This document shows, piece after piece, positions 51,961 through 62,328 of a DNA stretch of 64,000 nt. The notes below the pieces were generated by a model that saw only the letters and a program-made list of their open reading frames with translations, ran no database searches and was not told the origin of the DNA. Origin of the DNA: Parapristionchus giblindavisi (taxonomy: Eukaryota; Nematoda; Chromadorea; Rhabditida; Diplogasteridae); the NCBI GenBank assembly GCA_943737045.1, contig CALSFV010000249.1, positions 1-64,000 of the forward strand. The letters are read 5' to 3'. Numbering within the stretch: position 1 is the first letter of the stretch; each line of letters starts with the position of its first letter. The position numbers and the translations under genes were made by a program.

Positions 51961-54900
51961 CTACAGTAGGGTGCAACAGCCTTTCTTTTTCTTCTCTCCT
52001 TCCTTTGGTTTCGGATGACCCTTGGTTCGTTCGGGATTACCGGCGCGAGAAGCCGGGGGAGGTCCCTGAGTATTGGTGGAACCGGAGATGCGACCCGTAT
52101 TCCATCCGTACTTCTGCTCGCCAGTCCCTCCAGGCGGGGACATGGGAAGCGGTTCAGGATTGACCGGATAGGGTGGGTTGGCTTGATCCGGGTCCACCTC
52201 GGTTCCCGGATCGGCCGGTGTCGCGACCGCGCTCTGGTACGCGGGCGGAGGCGTGTTCGGGTACGCCGGTGGTGCGGACGGACGCGCCGGCGCAGCGGGA
52301 TCGGGCTGCAATAAATAAATAATTTAATTTAATTTAATTTAATTTAATTTATCATGCATTGAATAAATGTGACAACAAGTGATAAATAAACAGTGTGAAT
52401 TATGTCTAGACGAGGCTATCTATTCATCTTCGATTAAAGAATTCTCACCATCTACAGTACATATTTTATTCATAATATTGTGAAATGATTAAAAAAAGTA
52501 TTCTTGTTCCTAAGATCAGGAAAAAAAGAAAGTCCTAGTGAGCACTTACATTGCTCGGTCCTCCGTATTTTGGAACAGGGGGTGGGGGCCCAGACGGCGC
52601 GGCAGGAGCAGGCTGAAGTAAATTATGTAATAATAAATAAATTATCTAATAAGTATAGTATTTATTCGGTCAGTATATCATATGCAAATTGGGCCAAAAC
52701 GGGGAGAATCTCCTAATCAACGAAAGATCTATCCTTTCGTCTGTGAGAGAATTCACCTCCGTGAAAAAGTCCGCGAATCGTGATTAGAATATGAAGAAGG
52801 AAGTGTGACGTTGATCTTCATTCAATGTGTTCTCTTTTTCAACGCTTCTTTAAAGAGACCGAAACCTTTGTCAAACGGCCTCTTCAACGGTCTCCCGTTG
52901 TTAGAGAACAGAGAAAAAGTATGCGCAATGAAGAGGAGACCATTGAGAGAGGTAACGCTCCCTTTAAAGAGAACGAGCTCTATCCCTTACCTTGCCCGGT
53001 TCTCCATATTTTGGCACCGGGGACGCGTACGGGGGAGGAGGTGCGGACGGATACGCGGGCGGTAGTGGCACCCCAGATGGATGTGATGCTACAGGATCTA
53101 CTGGACCCTGGAACCGACAGCATACTACGGTTCACTTGGTACGGTATACCATGTTGTCTGGTACGAGTCCGGTCACTTTGAGGAGTCGATTGTGCGTGAA
53201 TCCAGGACGCATACCGGCCATTGGTTGATCGGACTCTCCCCAGAGATAAGCATGGCCTGAAATGATCGATAGATTATTACAGGGTAATAGTTTCTGCCAT
53301 GAAATATTTATCTAAAAATTCAGTCAGAACATCAAGAACGGCTAATTGGTTAAATGCACACCAAAATTTGAAACTCTCTGCACTAGTGTTTAGTTTGTAA
53401 ACAAAATTCGAAAAAGTAATATGACTATCACAGAGAAATATTACGATTTATTCAACGTACCATCATAAGTGGTTGTGAGTCTCGGTTCGATCAAAGGAAT
53501 CGGCATGGTGCCACCGTTATGGAACCACTGAAATATGGGGTTTGTAAGGGGGTGTTACATTTTCAAAACGAGCGCACTTCCACGTGCGTTTTCCAGTTCA
53601 TAAAACGCACATGGACGTGCGTCCGTTTTGAAAATGTAACACTAATAAATGAGCCATGTCAATTGTATCTCATCTCTAGACCATTATGTTATTCGGGGAG
53701 AAAGTGATGTTTTTGTGACTTAGAAATTATCTTGTAGCTGAATTTCGCATCCAAAAGTATGAATAACCTGAAATGTCGTTAGATCGAGAGCCCAGTAGTC
53801 GACCATTCTCGTGGTTCCTCCATTAGGATGTGCGATCTCTCCACCAGCGAGTACGAGGTAACCTTATAGACATCAACATGTTCAGTTTTAGAAAAAGTAA
53901 TCACATCTCTTCAAAAATTGTTGTGATTTTTGCTCGTCAAAATCTCGCACGGTAACCTTGTAAATATTTATTATAGATTACTCCAGCGATTATTTGTATA
54001 ATTAAAAAAATACAGTACCTGACATAACATTGAGTGCGGCCTGCTTACGTGCAGGAGGCAATTTCCCGTCGATCGGATCTCTCGTGCATGCATGCGTACT
54101 TATCGACGCACGGCCTGAAATCAAAATATACCACCGAATTATCCGCTTTCACCACAATAATTATTACAACTAATCAACTATTTCAAGTGAGAAGTACACT
54201 TTTTTGTGCCACCAAGAATTATTGAGCAAGCATTACAAGTAACGTAAGAAAATAGTCCTTCACAATCACCTTCGTGATAAGTGTTGTGTATTTTAAATGA
54301 TTCGGCAATTAAAATAAATCGATATATGAGATTACTTTAAACGTACCATCTACAAGAGAGCAAACATGAATGCGCGTGCAATCGACCATCCCCGAAGATG
54401 TGGCCGACACGAGATAAATTACTCTAAATTATTGGTTTACTGATTATTATATCGATTGAGTATTGTCTACTCACTCTCCCACAACAAATCCATCATAGAA
54501 TTGTTCGATATGCGCGCCGGGCACCTAAAAATCAATATTTACTTCTTCAAAAATTCCCAAAATACCCATACCATCGTATACGAAGGCGTGACTTGTTGCC
54601 GCTGGTCAACCGGGAAACGCAGAATCTAAAATAAACGTTTAAACAAATCAAAGATCAAAGATCAAAGACCAACATGAAATCCGGGACCAGTCATGAGAAA
54701 CATCTCAGGTGCGTCCTCTCGTAGATACAGGAAGAAGTCGCGGCCCTGAATTGCCCAAGTGATCGATTTCATAAATGCTTGAAATGCCCCATAGATTACG
54801 GTGTGAACAATACGATTACGGTAGTCGTATTAATATTATTGATTGGTGCGCTAACCACATCGATTGGAGCAGTCAGAAGCATTCGGTGATTGTGCACGAA

Positions 54901-56084
54901 AAGACTGTTGGCAGCGAGATCCATGAGAGATACGTGAATCTGAAAATTAGTGAAATTGAAAAATCTATAATGGTATACTAAGAATAACATTAAAGAAAGA
55001 TGTAATAAAGTTTGTTAATAAAGACGTTTAATAATTTGCAGTACAAAGTGTAGTGTCTATCGACTAGAAATTAGCAAATATTTAAGCGTATTTTAAGATT
55101 TACCAAAAAATTCAATAATATGCGCAAAATTCGGACCTGTCCACCGTTTCTCGTCTTCGAGCCGCTAATCAGTACCAATTGGGTTCCGCCAACGGCCCCC
55201 GGCGTCGGCAGAGCGAAGATGTACTTGGGCATGGCTGAATTAGACTATTAAATGGAGCCTTTAAGCTCACTTTCATAAGCTCCCTTTAAGCTCCTTGGAG
55301 CTTTTAAAGGGAGCGTAACCTCTCTCAATGGCCTCTTCAACGCGCAATGCTCTCTTGTTGTTAGATAACAGAGAAATAGTGTGCGCAATGAAGAGGACAT
55401 TGAGAGAGGATTTTTTCTAGAAATACTCACTCTGAATGCCGAGTGGAACTTCTCCACAGAAATTGTGCCTGGCCAGATCGAAAAGAACCAGTGAGGGATC
55501 GGCTTTGCGACCACCGCTGAAATAAACGAGATCAACAATTAAGGGCATCCACTGAGCTAATTTGACTCTCGCAGTTATTACCTGATTTTGGAACTTTTCT
55601 TTTTTACTGTGTTTCCTTAGAATATTTCACACTAATTCGAAGATAAACTAAATTTTCAAAACAGATGTTTAAAAAATGGGGTAGTACGTCTTGTTTGTTA
55701 TGGAAATAAAGAACTGACGTCGTTCCAGAAGTCTCGTCATTGACGGGATCATAGAGAAAATAGAGATATTCGCCGTCTAGCGATTGCTGCGCATCTTGCA
55801 GCACCGCATTACGGTAGTGGGCTGAAAATAATCTGTTGTTGAAGCACAGCTCGAGTCGCAAGTCGCTAATCTCTCACAAATGCAGCATCACTATAGAATC
55901 TTACAGGCAAGGTTTCCAAAACTACATTAAATAAATCCATACCACATTCACCCAAAGCGTGGGCAATACAAGGAACTAATGTCAATTTTCAGATAAAGAT
56001 GGGCTCACCATATTGTCGATCAGCCATGGATGGCTGCTGGCCCCAGGCGAATGTGATGTCCGTTGACACGGCGCGCGAGGCCAT
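51961..56084 (-). CDS. Kelch-like beta-propeller protein with Pro-rich tail and C-terminal CaaX box
   Basis: Sixteen exons, all in phase, 529 aa: 56084-56009, 55821-55719, 55516-55431, 55234-55137, 54939-54856, 54745-54674, 54625-54572, 54524-54475, 54423-54347, 54114-54019, 53862-53768, 53527-53461, 53256-53150, 53107-52991, 52612-52550, 52305-51961. Residues 1-355 look like a propeller: YLYFLYDPVNDETS, LVLFDLARHNFCGEVPLG, YIFALPTPGAVGGTQLVLIS, a GG-type kelch strand YLVLAGGEI with DYWALDLTTFQ, and HAYLWGES. From about 356 the chain is Pro-rich with repeated PPxPxxxVPKYG and PAAP units, then a basic EGEKKKKG and CCTLL. A terminal CTLL after a polybasic patch predicts prenylation and membrane attachment (known rule; here inferred). 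MITEs expand introns 3, 11 and 14. The start at MASRAVSTDI is the first Met in frame in exon 1; an upstream exon is possible. Confidence 0.7.
52850..52967. mobile_element. TTAA MITE, copy E (118 bp)
   Basis: TTAAAGAGACCGAAACCTTT...AACGCTCCCTTTAA; in intron 14 of the propeller gene, 24 bp past the donor at 52991. Confidence 0.8.
53552..53643. mobile_element. GTTACATTTTC palindromic MITE, copy 3
   Basis: GTGTTACATTTTCAAAACGA...CGTTTTGAAAATGTAACACT with ACGTGCG arms; in intron 11 of the propeller gene, 24 bp before the acceptor at 53527. Confidence 0.8.
55304..55415. mobile_element. TTAA MITE, copy F (right end eroded)
   Basis: TTAAAGGGAGCGTAACCTCT left end and GAAGAGG(A)CATTGAGAGAGG arm. The terminal CTCCCTTTAA is missing. 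It lies about 15 bp past the donor at 55431. CTTTAAGCTC repeats precede it. Confidence 0.72.
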
Positions 56085-57104
56085 TGTCGACCACTCCGCA
56101 CGAAATGAACTTAAAGAAATGAGGAATGCGTTCCTAGATTGGACGAGAAATGACTTTTTAAAAATTAATTCGTTGAAATCTCCGAAATTTCTACTCACCT
56201 GTGGGGGAGTGGTTTGGTGGCCTAGCACCCAACTTGCGCTAACTACATCAAGCACGGCGTCTATGTTAGACATATTTAATCAGCACTTTCACATTGAAAC
56301 TCTCCGCTCTTGTCATACAATCTGTCATACCTTGAATCAGTTTTATAATGTAGTGTGTCAACTTTGGACATATTCATTCAATGGTTCATTACCATTCCAA
56401 TGTTGCATACGTTGTCGCCATGGTAAAATGATTTGTTTACATAGTTATACGGCAAATTTCACGGTCTTTCTACTATAATGTGCATCTTGTATGATTTTTT
56501 CAAATCTCTGCCAATTAAAATGTTAGTGCAATAAAAGTTAAAATTTTCGACCAAGATTAGATGCGAAATCACGCGATGAGTCTCCATTCGATTCGCAGTA
56601 CTTAGCTTTAACCGCTCGGTTCAGTCTCTTGTTCAGTAAAATCAAATCATAATCTGACAAATTGACAATAAGTGACAATGAGCAATACATCGAACTATTG
56701 CTGTTTATATGTACGATAGAACAGATCAGATCTAAATTCTTTTTATTTTTTAATTCAACAACAGTGTTAGTGATCATGAACATAAATATTTTTGACAGAT
56801 TATACGAAAGGATATATTCCTATACTTTTCTACAATGACATACCTAATACTTAATGAAAATGAGTAGTAAACACAAGCAATATAATAAAATATCCCTATT
56901 ACCAACAAGACTTTGACTTGAAACTATCGGCTGATACATGTATTACACAAATACTACAGAAAGCCAGGCAAAGACAAGTTTGCCCTGACTAATTTGGAAC
57001 ATCACATCAACATCAAGACATTACGGAGAATAAGAAATCTTGCATATCCAACTATAAGAGAGTGAATACGAAGAAATGGACGATCGTATTGTCTCTTAAC
57101 TCAC
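56085..57104. other. Intergenic region upstream of the propeller gene
   Basis: Holds an open frame MSNIDAVLDVVSASW with a good GTGAGT donor at about 56199, but its junction to the 56084 exon is out of phase. Otherwise dispersed-repeat DNA (56340-56440 resembles 32235 and 38370) and AT-rich sequence. Confidence 0.3.
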
Positions 57105-57224
57105 AAAGACACATTCGAGCAAATTTGAAAATCTGCGCTCTAGCCACGCTTTTTAGTAGACAAGGAGAGCGAGATATTGTGGCCAGAGTGGCGAGTTTTG
57201 AATTAGCTCGGAGTGTGTCTTTAA
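57105..57224. mobile_element. TTAA MITE (AAAGACACAxTCCGAGC ends)
   Basis: Left AAAGACACATTCGAGCAAAT and right inverse AATTAGCTCGGAGTGTGTCTTTAA-like. Inner arms contain GGCCAGAGTGGCGAG. Its terminal TTAA (57221-57224) supplies the TAA stop of the paralog 3 gene model. Confidence 0.6.
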
Positions 57225-60200
57225 GATAGTTTTCCAACACAAATGGCGTGTGTGATAGGTTTTTTGGATACCCATTCGATCCACCCAGTTGTTTCGTTGC
57301 ACCTGATCAGCTCTGGTGACATTCTAAAAACAACGGCATATTACATAAATAGATAATGATGTCTTACTTTGAATGGTTGACATATTTGTTCGCCTCACGT
57401 GGTCGGCAATTGAGTTCAGCAAATACGCCATCTTCCATCGAGTATTTATAATGTATCAGCGGCGCCTGAGAACTGCCCTTTCATGATTTACATACATTCG
57501 AATCGGAACCTCGCAGTATTCCACGTCAGGAGGACAATCCATCAGATTTGTTTCGAATGGGGGACAGTTCTTGATGCCTTCGGCTGATATGTATTGTTAT
57601 TAAGACACAGGCTCAGTGAGATTCCACGTAGTGTCTGTCGGACATCGACCTAGCCGATTTGGCTCAAATTTTTTTATAGATACCCCCATGGCCCCCTATC
57701 ACAAAATCGGTATTCATTTGGGATCCTTGAAACACAGATGTGGAGGGTTCTCGAAATTTGAAAACTCGATTTCACCAAAACTTAGTGGAGCGACCTAGGT
57801 CCAATATTAGTGTGGAATAATTATATGTATTCCTATGCAACAAAAACTCGCTATAGGACGGTCCTGAAAAAAATTGTCGAAACCTTGCCATATTTATACT
57901 CATTTTAAAGAATCGTCGACCACGTCATTTTTCATGTTTGTCGTGTTCTATGAAAGTCGTTTGTTCTCAAGAAACAAGCGATGGAAAAGATTTGTATTCA
58001 ATAAATCTTAATTCATGTATTTCTCTTGTACATGAGTTTCAGACAAAATGTTCAACATGAAAGTTGTTCTAGTCGAAAAGTTCTTCAAAATGAGTACAAA
58101 CATGAGGGGTTTTAAAAGCAAAAATATTTTCGAGTCATCTTCAGGTTCATTTATCTCAAAAAACGGGTCGATCGATTTTTTTGCCTCATTCGACGCGGAA
58201 TTTTTTGCTCTATAAAAAGAAGGAAAAATTGGGATGCCGTTTTTTTGTTTTAAAATTTTAATTAAATTTAGAATGTTTTGAGGAGGTAAAAAATCAGTTT
58301 GCGATCGGATATCCGGACCGTCCTATAGCGAGTTTTTGTTGCATAGGCCTACATATAATTATTCCACACTAATATTGGACCTAGGTCGCTCCACTAATTT
58401 TTGGTGAAAATCGAATTTTCAAAGTTGAGAACCCGCCACATCTGTGTTTCAAGGACCCAGCCTAAATGAATCCCCATTTTGTGATAGGGGGCCATGGGGT
58501 ATCCACAAAAAAATTTTGAGCCAAATCGGTGAGGCCGGGGTCAGAGGCTCAACCCTCGAATCTTACTGAGCCGGTGTCTTAATAATAAAAATAACAATAA
58601 AGGTAAAGGTAAAGGTACAACCCGTTATTCAAGGCACACGAAGTCCTGCGGGTTATCACTGCTAGACCAGTGATATTTCAAGGCCAATTAAAATAACAAT
58701 AATGAGAATTAATAACATAAATAATAATAATTATTATTTTCGACAAGTATTATTTACTAACGCTGTCGTTCCCAACACGCGACTTTGGCATCTCGTTCCT
58801 TTTTTCCGGTTTCCGGATCTCGATTAACTTCTAATGTCCACCATTCCATACCAGCGCAGTACATTTCATTGCTCATTTGTGAATAATAGAATGGGCCGGA
58901 GGCTAAATGATAATTAGAATGAAAACACTTGAAAGTTACCAAAAAACCTGTTATGAGCAATTGCTGGCCCTCCGGACATTTGACACTGTAGTTATCGTGA
59001 GTGACATTCATTGTTATTTTGTATGGAGGATCAAACTTCCATTCGTACGACGGCTCTGCTATAGTCAAAGTCTCACAATTCTCTATAATTTAAATCATAT
59101 TGGCAATAGTTCGTATCATGTTAAATTGTCGGAACTTCTTTGATTTTTGGCCCACCCCTCCCCCCATTTACATCTTTTTCATCGAATGGAGGGGTCGTAC
59201 TCCTCACTGGGAGGACGATGTCCACGGGGGCGAAGGGCTACCCGAGCATGTAAGTGTTGAAGAAGTGCCGCGCAGTGCACAGAAATGAGTGCCGAAAAAA
59301 AACTCACTTTTGCGCATGCATATAGCGGACTTTAGAGGATCGGTATCATGGTGACTCGTAGCATAGTGGTCGATTCTGCACATGAGACCCCACACAACTT
59401 TCCCACCGTATTGCATCACATATCCGTCAGGGCAAGTCAGCGAGTTATTACATGTCTAAATGGCAGATTACCACTAAGACTTGGAACTTTTGTTTGGAAT
59501 GCGTTTTCAGCTAAAACTGGAATCTTTTCATTTAGGTATTTTATTACGTTTTCATTACTACTATATTATTATTATTATTATTTATATTTATTTTATGATT
59601 TATTAGGTAATTTAGTAATTTAATATTTTAGTACGGACAGTGTTCTGATGTGGGAAGAATACTGAGCGTTTGTTGGAGATGATTGGGTCGGTGCATTCTG
59701 CTCCTGGATCACAGTTCATCGCTTTAGGCGGCAGGGTAGTGCAAGTACCGCACATTTCCAGAACTGAAAGGAGCTGTTGTAAATGAGATAATCGAAATAT
59801 TAATTTATTGTATATTTTGCGGTTAATGGCATTATTATCATTACTGTTAGTTTTAATCTACGATATTCAATAATGTCTTATGCTACCCCGTTGTAGCAGA
59901 GTATAATGTTATATTATGCTAAACAAACACAGTTTGTTGAAGTATAATATTTATTATAGTTACATTGCAATATCAGTCAATTGGCTTTGTACGGCTTTGT
60001 CAATACTGCCGACGACGCCGACAAAGCCAATTGATTGATATGGCAAAGAAATATAATATCTTTTCAACCTTTTACTTATCTTTGCAATGTTATTTACGAA
60101 CTTAAATTATACATATTATTGTCATGTTACATTTACTTACTGTTAATTGTATTTAATATGAGAACAACAGGATACAATACTGACCACTTTTGTCGCCACA

Positions 60201-61026
60201 TCCAATGGTAACGTTGTCAGTGAGCTTGGTTGATTGATAATGCCACTTTGAATCGGATACATTGCACAATAATCTATCATTCGAGAAGCGAGGATGTTTT
60301 AGTCCCTTCAGATTATTTTTGTAAGACGTAGAAATTAAATACACTCACGGAAAATTATCTTAGAAATAGGTTATCTAACTGGACTACAAACGATAAAAAA
60401 TAGCTTACTCCAAACGTATTCTCTCGCTCGAGATAGTAACGGGGATTTGAGTGAGCTAACAATTATATGTCATCTCATATATGCGAGAAAGTTTCTCTAA
60501 TTATCGCGTCTAAGCTAACCTACTGCTCAAATATGAGAGAGTTATATGTACCTTCGCTGAATACACCAGTAGTTCTTCAGGTTTACATTTCGCATATCCA
60601 TCTTCCGAAATAACGGGAGGCGCACAATTTGGACAGAATTCATTAGATCCAGCAATAGTGTATTCACAAGTCTGCGCGTCAATTTTATCTTATTTTAACA
60701 AATCAAAAAAATTTGGAACCCTACCTTCATTTGCACAACTTTGTTCATGGAGCACTGGGCTGCGCTGACTTTCTTCAAAATCGAACAAGCACCATTATTA
60801 TAGGTATATGCAGTGCATTCCAATCCGTAACTATCACACAGTAGTGCGCACTCTCGCCTACCGTATACACCAGTGGTGAAGTTTATATTTTCGAACGGCA
60901 AGCTCACCTGAATTTAGTATTTCACACTGATTTTACAAATTGAAAACATACATTTGTCGGAATATATATGCCGAATGATGATACAGATTCGATAATAGCT
61001 ATTATCAACCACAGTTGCATATGCAT
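57221..61026 (-). CDS. Secreted protein: PAN-like domain plus four complete sushi-like repeats (paralog 3)
   Basis: Eleven exons in phase, 440 aa: 61026-60952, 60907-60725, 60671-60552, 60305-60185, 59763-59639, 59455-59308, 59082-58948, 58902-58762, 57583-57510, 57465-57368, 57323-57221. Signal peptide MHMQLWLIIAIIESVSS; PAN-like exon ECALLCDSYGLECTAYTYN, ACSILKK, AQCSMNKVVQMK. The repeats follow, and unlike paralogs 1 and 2 the last one is completed by exon 11 (LIRCNETTGWIEW...HAIC), matching LKCNISDSKWYYQ...IGC of repeat 1. Intron 8 is swollen to 1.18 kb by a 983-bp foldback element ending 16 bp before the acceptor. Intron 3 holds a TACACT MITE. The exon 5 donor GTCCGT is unusual. Confidence 0.75.
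57600..58582. mobile_element. 983-bp TTAA foldback element inside an intron
   Basis: TTAAGACACAGGCTCAGTGA ... CTGAGCCGGTGTCTTAA with TTAA at both ends. The body matches 33475-35404 (AACATGAGTACAAA, TTTTGAGGAGGTAAAA, GGGGGCCATGGGG blocks), but much of the left arm is deleted. Confidence 0.85.
58599..58689. repeat. Dispersed repeat, copy 2
   Basis: AAAGGTAAAGGTAC then AGTCCTGCGGGTTATCACTG and AGTGATATTTCAAGGCCAAT; counterpart of 5795-5865. Confidence 0.55.
59950..60050. repeat. Short hairpin in intron 4
   Basis: ATATCAGTCAATTGGCTTTG and its near inverse CAAAGCCAATTGATTGATAT with GTCGGC-type pairs between. It is within the 59764-60184 intron of the paralog 3 gene. Confidence 0.5.
60340..60550. 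mobile_element. TACACTCACGG MITE, copy 2 (right end lost)
   Basis: TACACTCACGGAAAATTATC left end, shared GAGATAGTAACGGGG interior, and TATGAGAGAGTTATATGTA at the right instead of the expected inverse terminus. It fills most of intron 3 of the paralog 3 gene. Confidence 0.65.
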
Positions 61027-61184
61027 GTTTAGGCTGGAATGGATTTGACTAGCTGAAGAGTGAGGCCAAGCCTAATCGGAGCTCCTCCTCCCAAGATCGT
61101 ACTTTTTGATATTGCTAGGAGACCGATTTTATTTGATTAATACTGAGTCTATGTATAGAAAAGAGCGCAATGATGATGTATATA

Positions 61185-61335
61185 TATATATTTTTTCAGA
61201 ATCGATTATGCATCATTATTATATGTGTGTGCAGCGAAATCCACTCCGTTACTGTGTATCACATACTCGTTCGAATTCCTCCCTATTGTATCTACCAGCT
61301 GTACATTTTGAAATTGTGAATGCTAACCTGAATTT
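61185..61335 (-). pseudogene. Decayed PAN-domain exon upstream of paralog 3
   Basis: On the minus strand a TTCAG acceptor is followed by a reading related to the PAN exon (CGAACGAGTATGTGATA, CACATATAATAATG, TTCTGAAAAAA) but with stops and frameshifts throughout. A fourth, dead member of the family next to paralog 3. Confidence 0.7.
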
Positions 61336-61580
61336 ATAATCAGTTGGCGTTTTGTCACAATATCAACCATCATTGTGGGGGATGCTCTCCGAAAAGGACG
61401 AACATTAAACGCAGTTGCGCTTGCATGACGTCCCCAGAGCATATCCATTAAACCATTGCTAGGAAACAGGTTTTATTTGATGAATTTTGAGAGGATATGC
61501 GCAAAGGGAGAATGATGAATGCCATGCCTATTTTTAGAACGATATTCGTTTTGAATTGGTTTTGCTAGCTTTTTATGTTA

Positions 61581-62064
61581 TACAGTACAGCAGAATCCCC
61601 CAGTGAAAATGGGCGCCCCGGGTGACCCGGGGCGCCCATTTGGCCCCTCGATTTTTTTACGCTTTGAATAATGAATATCAGCCGTTCAAATTGTTTGCAT
61701 TCTTTTACTCCAGATATGAGGGTATTTATCAAAGAAAGTTTGGAATTTTAGAAATCATGTAGCCAGAGAAAAAATATTGAAAATTATAATTTTTATCAAT
61801 TCTTGGCTAATGCCGCGCAAAATTTTTGCAAAACTCGCGCACGCTCGGCAAATTCTATCGCAAATTGAAATCTTTCCAAAATTTTTTTTTCTTAGCACAA
61901 GTGAGTTGACAAGCTTTTAAAAAATCCAAACGTTCTTTGATAAATACCCTCATATCTGGAGTAAAACAACGCAAACAATTTGAACGGCTGATATTCATTG
62001 TTCAAAGCGTAAAAAATCGAGGGGCCAAAAGCCCATTTTCACTGGGGGATTCTGCTGTACTGTA
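61581..62064. mobile_element. TA-flanked palindromic element with GC hairpin
   Basis: TACAGTACAGCAGAATCCCC and its inverse GGGGATTCTGCTGTACTGTA, with long arms (CAGATATGAGGGTATTTATC and its inverse). The left arm also carries a perfect GGGCGCCCCGGGT/ACCCGGGGCGCCC hairpin absent from the right arm. Mariner-like CAG/CTG ends. Confidence 0.8.
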
Positions 62065-62328
62065 TATATACTTCGCACTCGAACTGTGTCTCTGCAATTC
62101 GCAAACGCACGAACGGGTGTATGTTCAGAAACTGTAGGAGCAACAATAAAAAAATATCATTTTAAATAAGATTTATTCATCATCATTGTTCTGGCTTCGT
62201 TGCATGACATTTTGTTCATTCATCAGTGGGATTTTACAAATTTTACAATTGCAATATGCATTTGTAACGAAAAGAATTGAAATATGATACAACTTTGGTG
62301 TATACTACATAATTACAGTTTATCGATC

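Noticed and set aside
56199..56273. MSNIDAVLDVVSASW open frame as first exon of the propeller gene
   Set aside because: It has a good donor, but no acceptor brings it into phase with the 56084-56009 exon.
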